From Rufibacter hautae (lineage in GTDB: Bacteria; Bacteroidota; Bacteroidia; Cytophagales; Hymenobacteraceae), in assembly GCF_008271695.1 (NCBI RefSeq), contig NZ_VKKY01000002.1, positions 1,488,001 through 1,552,000 of the forward strand: DNA of 64,000 nucleotides, given 5' to 3'. Below are positions 8,925-17,116 of the stretch, in pieces (position 1 is the stretch's first letter; each line of letters opens with the position of its first letter). A model generated the notes under the pieces. The model had not been told where the DNA came from and made no database searches. It saw nothing but the letters and a program-made list of their open reading frames with translations. The position numbers and the translations under genes were made by a program.

Positions 8925-9358
8925 GCTTCAACGCTAAAAAACCAAAAATACACATTCTCCCCCAGCCCACCTCAGGTTTTGTACCAGAAGCCCTTGTCCC
9001 ACCCAACCAGGTGGCAATACTGGCACTTCATCGAGGATTATGACATGTTCACCGAAAATAGGCAGTCAAAGGATATAATTTCAAGAATTTGAAACCTATT
9101 TCCCTTATTCGGGCCCAGGTGCTGCAAACGAGGAAACCTTCCGGCAGCCCGGGGCAGAACATCTCTGATTTGTACCAGAAAATGTACGCCTAACACTTTT
9201 TCTTTAACCTGGAAGAGCTGAAAAGGCCGAATGGAAAAGGGATTTGACAAAGTCACCAACTGTAAAGCATTTATAACTTATTTACCGGGTAGCGCCGTTT
9301 CCTCTATCTTTGAGGTTGACTTCAGCCACCTAAGACCTCGCCCCTAAGAGGTATCCCT
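8925..9358. other. 434-nt gap between divergent genes
   Basis: No convincing gene, RNA or palindrome copy was seen. TTTGTACCAGAA-like words occur twice (8975 and 9170 regions). The only supported signal is the -7 box at 9305-9312 of the kinase gene. Confidence 0.5.
9305..9312 (+). promoter_or_regulatory. -7 box of the two-component cluster
   Basis: TATCTTTG matches TAnnTTTG, 47 nt upstream of the first kinase start. The upstream partner is weak (TTTA at 9281-9284). Confidence 0.45.
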
Positions 9359-10882
9359 ATGAAATTAATCACAACCATCTATACCGCCATCGGCCTCATA
9401 TTAGCCATGCTTTGCATTGTCACGATAGGGTACATCCAGCAGACCTGGAAGGTGAAGAACAGTATTGACGACGTTCTTTATACTTCCAGTGTCATCAGGG
9501 AAGGTGAGCGCGCCCAGAAACTGATCCTGGACCTGGAAACCGGGCTGCGCGGCTACCTACTGACGGGTCAGCAAGCGTTTCTGGAGCCTTACCGCCGGGG
9601 GAAAACCGAGTTTGAAGTAAGCATGACTCACCTGGACTCACTCACCAGGGCGTACCCTGAGCAGAATGCCCTGGTGAAAGGGATAAAAAAGGATGCCGAT
9701 GCGTGGCTGGGATCTTTTGCCGCCCCACTCCTGGAAAGCAAAGCCCGGGAACGGCTCAGTGCCCAGGACAAGGCCCAGTACGACTCTCTTTTCAACAACA
9801 CCGTGCAATTGGGAATCGGGAAGAGCCTTATGGACAAAGCCCGGGGCCGCTTTGACAAAATCAAGGAAAAGGAAGAGCGCATCAAAGAAGACCGGGTGAA
9901 AGGGTTAAACGCCTCGCTCATCCGGACAAACGAGATTGCCGTGGGCCTTACTGTCTTATCCATTTTGGCTGGTGGGTTTATGGCCTATCTTTTGGGAAAG
10001 ACCATCAAAAGAAGGTTCAAGCGCATGAATGAGCTGGCCCATAGTATTGCCCAAGGCGATTACAGCGTTTCATTGGTAGACAAGCGCAATGATGAGATCA
10101 GCAGTCTTACCCAGTCGTTGAATGTGATGGCCGCCAAACTACAGAACAGTTTCACCCACCTCACCAAGATGAACAAGGAACTGGACCAGTTCGCCTACGT
10201 GGTATCCCATGACCTGAAAGCTCCGCTCAGGGCCATCAACAACCTGGCCGAGTGGATTGGGGAAGACCTGCAGACCCAGGACCCGGACATCATCAAGAAC
10301 CTTTCTATCTTAAGAGGCCGGGTGCACCGGATGGAAAACCTCATCAACGGTATTCTGGCCTACTCCAGGGTAGGGCGGCAGTCTCTGCCCACTTCCCGTT
10401 TCTCGGTGCAGGACCTGTTCAAGGAAACGCTGGAGAACCTGGCGCCTGCGGCCAGTTTTGAGGTAAAAATGCGCACGCCGCTGCCCACCATCACCGGGGA
10501 GCGAACCTTATTTTACCAGGTGCTTTCCAACCTGCTCAGCAATGCCTTCAAGTACCACCATACCCAGAGCGGCCGCGTGGAGGTCAGCGCCAAAGAGTTA
10601 CCTGAGTTTTACCAGTTTGAGGTCAAAGACGACGGGCCCGGCATACCCAAAGAATACCAGACCAAGGTTTTTGGCATTTTCCAGACCATGGAGGCGCGTG
10701 ATGTGAAGGAGAGCACCGGCGTAGGGCTTTCCATTGTGAAGAAGATAGTGGAAGAGAAAGGCGGCCAAATCTGGATTGAATCTGAGAAAGGGCAAGGCAC
10801 CACCTTTGTGTTTACCTGGCCCAAAGAACACGTGACAAGTAAAATCCCTACCCCCTTTTACCATGATGGAGCAAAAGCATAA
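9359..10882 (+). CDS. CHASE3-HAMP sensor histidine kinase
   Basis: 507 residues. A transmembrane helix (about 5-27), a periplasmic helical CHASE3 sensor (LILDLETGLRGYLLTGQQAFL is its hallmark region), a second helix (~197-215), HAMP, then HisKA with His284 in YVVSHDLKAPLRAINNL. HATPase motifs are LLSNAFKYHH (N box), DDGPGIP (G1) and GVGLSIVKKIVEEKGG (G2). This phytochrome-like HisKA type usually signals to Rcp1-type receivers, two of which are encoded downstream. The next kinase gene overlaps its 3' end by 20 nt. The stimulus is unknown. Confidence 0.9.
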   Translation: MKLITTIYTAIGLILAMLCIVTIGYIQQTWKVKNSIDDVLYTSSVIREGERAQKLILDLETGLRGYLLTGQQAFLEPYRRGKTEFEVSMTHLDSLTRAYPEQNALVKGIKKDADAWLGSFAAPLLESKARERLSAQDKAQYDSLFNNTVQLGIGKSLMDKARGRFDKIKEKEERIKEDRVKGLNASLIRTNEIAVGLTVLSILAGGFMAYLLGKTIKRRFKRMNELAHSIAQGDYSVSLVDKRNDEISSLTQSLNVMAAKLQNSFTHLTKMNKELDQFAYVVSHDLKAPLRAINNLAEWIGEDLQTQDPDIIKNLSILRGRVHRMENLINGILAYSRVGRQSLPTSRFSVQDLFKETLENLAPAASFEVKMRTPLPTITGERTLFYQVLSNLLSNAFKYHHTQSGRVEVSAKELPEFYQFEVKDDGPGIPKEYQTKVFGIFQTMEARDVKESTGVGLSIVKKIVEEKGGQIWIESEKGQGTTFVFTWPKEHVTSKIPTPFYHDGAKA

Positions 10883-11573
10883 CTGCCAGCAACAGTTAGA
10901 GGACCTGCGGAAAGAGTACGAGGAGTTCGCCTACATCGTGTCCCATGACTTGAAGGCCCCGCTACGGGCGATCAGCAACCTATCGGCGTGGATAAGGGAG
11001 GACATGGGCGATAACCTGGAAGCCGATATTCAGAACAACATCCGGCTGCTGCAGCAACGCACCGAGCGCATGGAGCGCATGATCAACGGCCTGCTGGATT
11101 TCTCCCGCATCCCCCGGTTTGACCTGGAAATACAGGAAGTAAATGTGCAGGAACTCGTAGAACAACTGGCTTCCCAACTGAAGGAGCAGCACACCGTGGC
11201 CTTACATGCCACGGGCCTGCCTACTTTTACCACGTACGGCAGAAAGTTAGAGACCGTCTTCCAGCACCTGCTTCAGAATGCCGTTTCCCACAATGAAAAC
11301 CCAACCCGCGAAATTTGGGTGGAAGCATCCGAACAGGCAGATACTTACCAGTTCAGGGTAAAGGACAACGGCATCGGGATTTGGGCAGACGCGCAGGAAA
11401 GGGTGTTCAGGATGTTCTATACGGTGCAACCCAAAGACCAGCACGAGTCTTTAGGTGTGGGCCTTACCATTACCCGCAAGATCATCCAGTTTGTAGGCGG
11501 CTCCCTTGATCTGCAATCAGAGCCCGGCCGGGGCACTGAGGTGACCTTTACCTGGCCAAAAGCAGTATACTAG
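10863..11573 (+). CDS. Sensorless soluble histidine kinase
   Basis: 236 residues holding only HisKA and HATPase: AYIVSHDLKAPLRAISNL with phospho-acceptor His28, LLQNAVSHNE (N box), DNGIGIW (G1) and GVGLTITRK (G2). There is no sensor domain and no membrane segment. Its core is closely similar to that of the preceding CHASE3 kinase, which suggests duplication of the catalytic half. The 20-nt overlap implies coupled translation, so both kinases may be made together and could form heterodimers; that is inference. Confidence 0.85.
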   Translation: MMEQKHNCQQQLEDLRKEYEEFAYIVSHDLKAPLRAISNLSAWIREDMGDNLEADIQNNIRLLQQRTERMERMINGLLDFSRIPRFDLEIQEVNVQELVEQLASQLKEQHTVALHATGLPTFTTYGRKLETVFQHLLQNAVSHNENPTREIWVEASEQADTYQFRVKDNGIGIWADAQERVFRMFYTVQPKDQHESLGVGLTITRKIIQFVGGSLDLQSEPGRGTEVTFTWPKAVY

Positions 11574-11678
11574 CATTTTATATAAAACATTACCTTTAGA
11601 TTCACCCACGGACCTATGCACAAGCCCAGCCACCCACCAGAAACTGGCTTTGACCCAGGCTCCGGTTATACAGACAAC

Positions 11679-12092
11679 ATGGAAGACAAAGAAGTAAATA
11701 TCCTACTGGTAGAAGACGATGAGGTAGACATCATGAATGTGCAGCGGGCTTTCAAAAAGAACAACATCACCAATCCGCTGCACATTGCCCACAACGGCCT
11801 AGAGGCCCTGGAGATGCTCAAGGAAGGCGCTATTCCCATGCCCCCCATCATTATCCTGGACATCAACATGCCCAAGATGAACGGTATTGAGTTTCTGCAG
11901 GAATTGCGCAAAGACCCCGCCCTGAACCGCATCAGTGTATTTGTGATGACCACCTCCAACGAAGACAGCGACAAGATAAACGCCTACAACCTCAACGTGG
12001 CCGGTTATATTCTGAAGCCGCTCTCCTTTGAGAAATTCCTGACCTCGGTGGCTACTTTGAACAGATATTGGAAATTATGTGAGCGGCCCTAA
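11679..12092 (+). CDS. Rcp1-type single-domain response regulator
   Basis: A receiver only: NILLVEDDEVDIMNVQRAF with the acidic pocket, ILDINMPKMNG with phospho-acceptor Asp61, VMTTSNED and GYILKPLSF with the conserved Lys. There is no output domain, so it probably works as a phospho-shuttle or by protein contact. I chose the ATG at 11679 (MEDKEVNILL); an upstream in-frame ATG at 11616 would add 21 residues of low-complexity sequence not seen in the family. Confidence 0.87.
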   Translation: MEDKEVNILLVEDDEVDIMNVQRAFKKNNITNPLHIAHNGLEALEMLKEGAIPMPPIIILDINMPKMNGIEFLQELRKDPALNRISVFVMTTSNEDSDKINAYNLNVAGYILKPLSFEKFLTSVATLNRYWKLCERP

Positions 12093-12155
12093 GAAGAGTA
12101 CAAATTATTTTGTAATTTTAGTTACCCCTCCTGCTTTACCTCTAACTCAAAAGTT

Positions 12156-12584
12156 TTGAAAACAAACCAAGCCCATATACTCTTAGTAGAGGATGATCCG
12201 CAGGATGTTGCCTCTACCAGACGCGCATTCCAGGCGCAAGGCGTGGAAAGCCCCATGCATGTGGCCAGCAACGGGAAGATTGCCTTAGACATGCTGCAAG
12301 GCAGGGGCCGGGCCGCGCTCAATCCGGTCCCCCGGATCATCATCCTGGACCTGGACCTCCCCGAGATGGGCGGGCTGGAGTTCCTGAAAGAGCTCCGCAA
12401 AGACGAGCAACTCAGGTCCTGCAGCGTGTTTGTGATGACGGGCCAAAGCACTGAGAAGGATGTTCTGGAGGCCTATAACCTGAATGTGGCCGGCTACATA
12501 GTCAAACCCATCCAGTATGATTCCTTTTTAGAGGCGATCGCCACCCTGAATTCCTTCTTGAATTTGATTGAACTCCCCAACTAA
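12156..12584 (+). CDS. Rcp1-type single-domain response regulator (second copy)
   Basis: 142 residues from a TTG start. HILLVEDDPQDVASTRRAF, IILDLDLPEMGG with Asp65, VMTGQSTEK and GYIVKPIQYD give a complete receiver with no output domain. It is clearly paralogous to the preceding receiver, for example EFLKELRKD against EFLQELRKD and AYNLNVAGYI in both. It lies 15 nt before the hybrid kinase. Two receivers next to two kinases suggest matched pairs. Confidence 0.87.
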   Translation: MKTNQAHILLVEDDPQDVASTRRAFQAQGVESPMHVASNGKIALDMLQGRGRAALNPVPRIIILDLDLPEMGGLEFLKELRKDEQLRSCSVFVMTGQSTEKDVLEAYNLNVAGYIVKPIQYDSFLEAIATLNSFLNLIELPN

Positions 12585-12599
12585 CGACTTTCCACCCCC

Positions 12600-14933
12600 A
12601 TGGAGCCCGCAGTAAAACTTTTGATTGTAGACGACGATGAAGTAGACCGGATGATCATAAAAAGGTCTCTCCGGACCGCCAAGGTAGAAGCTTCCATCAC
12701 CAACGCCGCCCTAGGCATAGAAGCCCTGGAGGCCCTGGAAGAGCAAACCTTTGACTTCATCTTTATTGATTTCATGCTGCCAGACATGAACGGTCTGGAA
12801 CTTCTGCAGCAGATAAGAGAAAAAGGCATTACCACCCCGGTGCAGATTGTCACCTCGCAGGGCGATGAGCGCATTGCCGTGGAAGCCATCAAAACCGGGG
12901 CCTCCGACTACCTGCCCAAGACGCTGCTCACCCCCGAGGGGATTTCCCAGAGCATCAGGAGCGCCATCAGGCTGCACCGGATTGAGCAGGAAAGGCTCCA
13001 GACGCAGGAGCAGCTGATTGGCACCCAGAAGCAACTGGAAACGGTGATCAACGGGGCACCCATTATTCTTTGGGCGGCAAACGAGGACGGCATCATCACC
13101 ATGGCCCGCGGCAAAGGCCTTCACCTCATTGGGAAGGTAGAATCACAGTCTGTAGGCTCCTCTATCTATGAGATTTATGGAGCATACCCCAACTTTCTCA
13201 CCTGCGTCAGGCGCTCCATCCAGGGAAACCAGGCCAAATGCACCATCAACATCAACGAGGTTTGGTTTGATTGCCTTTTCCTTCCCCTGAAAGACGTCCA
13301 CGGAAAACCAAGCGGTGTCATAGGCGTGGCCTACGACATCACCGAAAGGATTCAGATTGAGGAGGAACTCAAAAAGGCCAAAGACGAAGCCCTGAGCATG
13401 GCCCGGGTGAAAGAGCAGTTCTTGGCCAACATGAGCCACGAGATCAGAACGCCCATGAACGGCATCCTGGGTTTGAGCGAGGTGCTGGCCAAAACCCCTA
13501 TGGATGAACATCAGCGGGAATACCTGCAGGGCATCCACACCTCCGCCAACAACCTCATGGTGATTATCAATGACCTGCTGGACTTCTCCAAGATAGAGGC
13601 CGGCAAAATCACCTTTGAGATCATCCCCTTTGACCTGAAACAACTGATCAAACAACTGCTGGATGTGCTGGAGATCAGGGCCAAAGAACGGAAAAACTCC
13701 CTTAAACTGCTCATTGACCAAGACATCCCGGCCATGGTGGAAGGCGATCCGTTCCGGCTGAGCCAAATCTTGAACAACCTTCTGGGCAACGCCATCAAGT
13801 TCACCGAAGGTGGCTCTGTACGGCTCAACGTGGAAGTCATTGGCCAGGAAGAAGACGAACTGCAGCTGGAGTTCACCGTGAAAGACACCGGCATTGGCAT
13901 TCCGGAGGAGAAGCTGCAGACCATCTTTGAGAAATTCACCCAAGGCAGCAATGACACCACCCGCAAGTTTGGCGGCACGGGGCTGGGCCTTTCCATCGCG
14001 AAGGAACTGGTAGAAGCACAGGGCGGCCACATCTCCGTGGAAAGTAAAATGAACGTGGGCAGCACTTTCCGTTTTGTGCTTCCTTTCAGAAAAGTAACCG
14101 GAAAACCGGACCAGTACGCCAGACCCGCGCAGCTATCCACCTACAGCCCCCAACTGCTTCGGCACGCCCGGGTGCTCCTGGCCGAGGACAACGCCGTAAA
14201 CCAGATGCTGGTGACCAAGGTGCTGCGGGACCACGAGGTAGAAGTGACGGTGGTGAACAACGGCCGCGAAGCCCTGGACCTGCTCTCCCAGGAAACGTTT
14301 GACCTGATCTTAATGGACATGCAGATGCCCGAGCTGGATGGGTACGAGGCCATGCAGTACATAAGAGAGCACCTAAGCGCCTGCCGGGAGATTCCCATCA
14401 TTGCCTTGACGGCTCATGCCTCTGAAGGTGAGTTCAAGAAGTGCCTGTCCTCTGGCGCCAATTCCTACATCTCCAAGCCTTTCAAAGCTGAGGAGCTGTT
14501 GCAGGAGATCTCAAAGTTGCTTCAAGCAGGAAGAAAAGAGGAGGAAACCGATCACTCATCGTCCCCGGCTGAGAAGGTGCGCATTGACCTTTCTTACCTG
14601 GAGAACTTCGCGAACGGCAATGTTGAGTTCATGCGCGACATTCTGCAGCTTTTCATTGAGCAGACACCTCATCTAGTGCAGGAATTAACCAGGGCTGTTT
14701 CGCTTTCCAAATGGACCGAGACCAGAACCCTCACCCATAAGATCAAGCCGTCCATTGCGTTAGTGGGCATCCAGGAATTGGAGGAACTGAACAACACCAT
14801 TGAACAATCGGCCTTGAACCGCACCAACACCGAGCAGATTCCGGCGCTGGTGCAGCAGATGGTGCTGTTGGTGAACCGGTCTATCCAGCAATTGAAACAG
14901 GAACTGGCGAGTTTACAGGGGAAATTGGTGTAA
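12600..14933 (+). CDS. Hybrid kinase REC-PAS-HisKA-HATPase-REC-Hpt
   Basis: 777 residues, soluble. Domains in order: receiver 1 (Asp57 in FIDFMLPDMNG), a PAS domain (~145-255), HisKA (His280 in ANMSHEIRTPMNGILG), HATPase (DTGIGIPEEKL, GTGLGLSIAKELVE), receiver 2 (Asp573 in LILMDMQMPELDGYEA) and a C-terminal Hpt with probable His713 (THKIKPSIALVG). It thus holds a complete phosphorelay in one chain. The N-terminal receiver could take phosphate from the upstream kinases, making this the integrator of the cluster. No DNA-binding output is encoded nearby. Confidence 0.9.
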   Translation: MEPAVKLLIVDDDEVDRMIIKRSLRTAKVEASITNAALGIEALEALEEQTFDFIFIDFMLPDMNGLELLQQIREKGITTPVQIVTSQGDERIAVEAIKTGASDYLPKTLLTPEGISQSIRSAIRLHRIEQERLQTQEQLIGTQKQLETVINGAPIILWAANEDGIITMARGKGLHLIGKVESQSVGSSIYEIYGAYPNFLTCVRRSIQGNQAKCTININEVWFDCLFLPLKDVHGKPSGVIGVAYDITERIQIEEELKKAKDEALSMARVKEQFLANMSHEIRTPMNGILGLSEVLAKTPMDEHQREYLQGIHTSANNLMVIINDLLDFSKIEAGKITFEIIPFDLKQLIKQLLDVLEIRAKERKNSLKLLIDQDIPAMVEGDPFRLSQILNNLLGNAIKFTEGGSVRLNVEVIGQEEDELQLEFTVKDTGIGIPEEKLQTIFEKFTQGSNDTTRKFGGTGLGLSIAKELVEAQGGHISVESKMNVGSTFRFVLPFRKVTGKPDQYARPAQLSTYSPQLLRHARVLLAEDNAVNQMLVTKVLRDHEVEVTVVNNGREALDLLSQETFDLILMDMQMPELDGYEAMQYIREHLSACREIPIIALTAHASEGEFKKCLSSGANSYISKPFKAEELLQEISKLLQAGRKEEETDHSSSPAEKVRIDLSYLENFANGNVEFMRDILQLFIEQTPHLVQELTRAVSLSKWTETRTLTHKIKPSIALVGIQELEELNNTIEQSALNRTNTEQIPALVQQMVLLVNRSIQQLKQELASLQGKLV

Positions 14934-14946
14934 TCTACCTTACCCT

Positions 14947-14982
14947 GTTTCGGGGCTGTTTTCTCAAAAATAGCCTTGGAAT
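14947..14982. repeat. 36-bp palindromic element, copy 6 (right arm degenerate)
   Basis: The left arm GTTTCGGGGCTGTTTT is typical; the right arm is eroded and runs up to the next start codon. It begins 13 nt after the hybrid kinase stop. Confidence 0.6.
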
Positions 14983-14984
14983 AA

Positions 14985-15530
14985 ATGCCACTTAAAAAGC
15001 CCATCGCCATGAACCAGCAGCTTCAATCTTCTTTCCAGCTCCTTGAAAAGCAACGGGAGGAGTTCAGTGCGTGGGTTCAGAAGGCTCCGGCCGTCTTGCA
15101 GCACCGTAAACCCAGCGCAGACCAGTGGTCGGCGGCGCAGCTTTTGTTCCATCTGGCCAAAGTGGACCAGCAGGTGGTCAACGGGTTGGAGAAAAGGTTG
15201 GGCAGCGGCAAGGCGTTGCGCCCTATGCGGCTGGGCACCAGGGTACGGTCTTTTCTCTTGAACCTGTTCCTGCGGTTGCCCATCAAGTTCAAAGCGCCGC
15301 CCGCAGTGAGCGAGGTACCCGAGGAAGTGCAGATTCCGGCCGTGATCAAAGATTGGCAGGACACCCGCGCCCGGCTCCTCGTCCTAGTCTCGGGTTTTCC
15401 GGAGAATCAGCTCAACCGCGAAGTGTTTTTCCATCCTAGGTCCGGTATGATCACGCTGCCGCAGACGCTCCGGTTTATGTTGGAACATACTGAGCACCAC
15501 CGCCGGCAGATGCGGCGGCTTCTTTCTTAA
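14985..15530 (+). CDS. DinB/DUF664-like four-helix protein
   Basis: 181 residues. KPSADQWSAAQLLFHLAKVD near the N-terminus and MLEHTEHHRRQMRRLL at the end supply the spaced histidines of the DinB metal-binding bundle. Proteins of this fold act in stress-related thiol or hydrolase reactions, mostly uncharacterised. An alternative ATG at 15009 (MNQQLQSSFQLL) would shorten it by eight residues. No operon partner is evident. Confidence 0.75.
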   Translation: MPLKKPIAMNQQLQSSFQLLEKQREEFSAWVQKAPAVLQHRKPSADQWSAAQLLFHLAKVDQQVVNGLEKRLGSGKALRPMRLGTRVRSFLLNLFLRLPIKFKAPPAVSEVPEEVQIPAVIKDWQDTRARLLVLVSGFPENQLNREVFFHPRSGMITLPQTLRFMLEHTEHHRRQMRRLLS

Positions 15531-15541
15531 CCTTCCTTTCT

Positions 15542-15549
15542 TATCTTTG
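15542..15549 (+). promoter_or_regulatory. -7 box of guaD
   Basis: TATCTTTG matches TAnnTTTG, 53 nt upstream of the ATG. No clear -33 TTG. Confidence 0.45.
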
Positions 15550-15601
15550 CAGCCCTTTTGCCGTAATCTGGCATTGACATTCTCATTTAACCCTTACCCC
15601 C

Positions 15602-16084
15602 ATGGCTGATTCCACGTCCAAAGAAAACTTCATGCGCGAAGCCATCCGGCTTTCCATTGACAAAATGAAAGAAGGCAAAGGCGGACCGTTTGGCGCGGTA
15701 ATAGTGAAAGACGGCGAGATCATCGCCCGCGGCTTCAATAACGTGACCTCCAGCAATGACCCCACGGCACACGCCGAGGTAGACGCCATCCGGAAGGCCT
15801 GCCAGGCCTTGGGCACCTTCCAACTCGCCGGCTGCGAACTCTACACCAGCTGCGAACCCTGCCCCATGTGCCTGGGCGCCATTTACTGGGCCCGCCCCGA
15901 CAAGGTGTACTTCGGGAATACCAAGGCAGACGCCGCCGCCATCGGCTTTGACGATGCCTTCATCTACGAAGAACTGGAACTCCCCCTCCACTCTCGCTCC
16001 TTGCATATGGAACAACTTCTCCGCGACGAGGCTTTGGAAGGCTTCAAAGAGTGGGAAAAGCATGAAAGCCGCACGGATTATTGA
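15602..16084 (+). CDS. guaD: Guanine deaminase (CDA family)
   Basis: 160 residues. GGPFGAVIVKDGEIIARG, PTAHAEVDAIRKAC (zinc His and catalytic Glu) and SCEPCPMCLGAIYWARP (two zinc Cys) match Bacillus subtilis GuaD closely, including the GFDDAFIYEELELP region and a C-terminal Asp-Tyr. It would deaminate guanine to xanthine. The close GuaD pattern makes it unlikely to be the tRNA adenosine deaminase TadA. guaA and an NCS2 purine permease elsewhere in the window share the same metabolism. Confidence 0.87.
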   Translation: MADSTSKENFMREAIRLSIDKMKEGKGGPFGAVIVKDGEIIARGFNNVTSSNDPTAHAEVDAIRKACQALGTFQLAGCELYTSCEPCPMCLGAIYWARPDKVYFGNTKADAAAIGFDDAFIYEELELPLHSRSLHMEQLLRDEALEGFKEWEKHESRTDY

Positions 16085-16170
16085 TTGCAAGTTGTTGATT
16101 GCTGGTTGTTATCTCCTGACTGTATCCCCGCTAGCAAGTAGCAGAGCCACATTCGCTGATCGTAATCACC

Positions 16171-16220
16171 AAAAAAGCCAAGGGGCTGGTAAACTCATTT
16201 ACCAGCCCCTTGGCTTTTTA
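16171..16220. terminator. Strong hairpin terminator after guaD
   Basis: AAAAAAGCCAAGGGGCTGGT and its inverse form a stem of more than 20 bp around a CTCA loop, ending in TTTTTA. It can act on either strand. Confidence 0.85.
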
Positions 16221-16249
16221 CCCTGTTTTTCGGAAAACGCACCCAAAAC
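16214..16249. repeat. 36-bp palindromic element, copy 7
   Basis: Contains ACCCTGTTTTTCGGAAAA and ends GCACCCAAAAC. Its left end overlaps the 3' T-run of the guaD terminator. Confidence 0.72.
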
Positions 16250-16316
16250 GATTTCTGTGCATATCAGCCTTTGGAAAGTTATTGCCGTAGGAAAAAACAA
16301 CACCAAAGCTGATCCC

Positions 16317-17075
16317 ATGGAAAAGAACCGCTTTACCCCTCTCCTCTTCTTGACTTTTCTGTCGTTGGCTTCCTGCGGCGGGAACAATACCGATTCTAAC
16401 GTGACGGCGCCCGGGGCGGAGAAGAACCCCAAGTCCAAAGCGCTGGAGATCGGGGCCGATTTGCTGCAACAGAAAACACCACTCTCCAAGGTGAACATGT
16501 ACCTGGATGGTTTCCATTTCTACAACGGCAACCTGCAGGGCCAGATGGAGGCGCACCACTACGTGACGCAGGTGAACGAAGACTTGCACCAGGCCCTGAT
16601 GTATGACGGCAACGGCACCGATGCCAAACTGATGGGCGTGGAATACATCATCTCGGAAAGGCTGTTCAAGAAGCTGCCCATGGAGGAACGCAAACTCTGG
16701 CACAGCCACTCCTACGAGGTTAAATCCGGGGAACTGATTGCGCCGGGTATCCCCGATGCGGCTGAGCATGAACTCATGGAGAAACTGGTGAGCACCTACG
16801 GCAAAATCATCCACACCTGGCACACCGACCGCGACCTGGAACTACCCTTCGGCAGCCCGATGATCATGATGGGCTTCACCAAAGACGGGCAGTTAAAAAA
16901 GGAACTGGTGGCGGACCGGGATAATCGCTTCGGGGTTTCGATGATGGAAAAGCGCAAACAACGCGCGGACATCCCCATGCCCGAAGTAGTGGAAGGCGCC
17001 AATGCCTGGGAGAAAGGCGAGGTGCGCCAACTGCAGATCACCAATAAGTACGAAGCCCCCGAGCACCAGCATTAG
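16317..17075 (+). CDS. DUF1264 (OBAP-like) lipoprotein
   Basis: 252 residues from ATG 16317, chosen because it opens a signal peptide ending LASC (Cys20). An upstream extension would run through the terminator. The body matches DUF1264, known from plant oil-body-associated proteins and many bacteria: YLDGFHFYNGNLQGQMEAHH, then MGVEYIISERLF, LPMEERKLWHSHSYEV and PFGSPMIMMGFT. The conserved His residues (EAHHYV, HSHSYE, HTWHTD) suggest a metal or ligand site, but no reaction is established. The lipobox places this copy in the periplasm. Confidence 0.82.
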   Translation: MEKNRFTPLLFLTFLSLASCGGNNTDSNVTAPGAEKNPKSKALEIGADLLQQKTPLSKVNMYLDGFHFYNGNLQGQMEAHHYVTQVNEDLHQALMYDGNGTDAKLMGVEYIISERLFKKLPMEERKLWHSHSYEVKSGELIAPGIPDAAEHELMEKLVSTYGKIIHTWHTDRDLELPFGSPMIMMGFTKDGQLKKELVADRDNRFGVSMMEKRKQRADIPMPEVVEGANAWEKGEVRQLQITNKYEAPEHQH

Positions 17076-17076
17076 C

Positions 17077-17112
17077 ATTTTAGGGCTGTTTTGGGCAAAC
17101 TAGACTTAAAAC
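17077..17112. repeat. 36-bp palindromic element, copy 8
   Basis: Contains TTTTAGGGCTGTTTT and ends GACTTAAAAC. It starts 1 nt after the DUF1264 stop and ends 4 nt before the stop of the convergent GH8 gene, so it is the whole intergenic gap. Confidence 0.78.
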
Positions 17113-17116
17113 AATG

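Noticed and set aside
8925-9358. A riboswitch or small gene in the gap before the kinase cluster
   Set aside because: Short frames there have no plausible protein features, and no known riboswitch core or conserved stem was seen.
15948-16316. An N-terminal extension of the DUF1264 protein overlapping guaD
   Set aside because: It would read through the guaD terminator hairpin, and the internal ATG at 16317 opens a proper lipoprotein signal.
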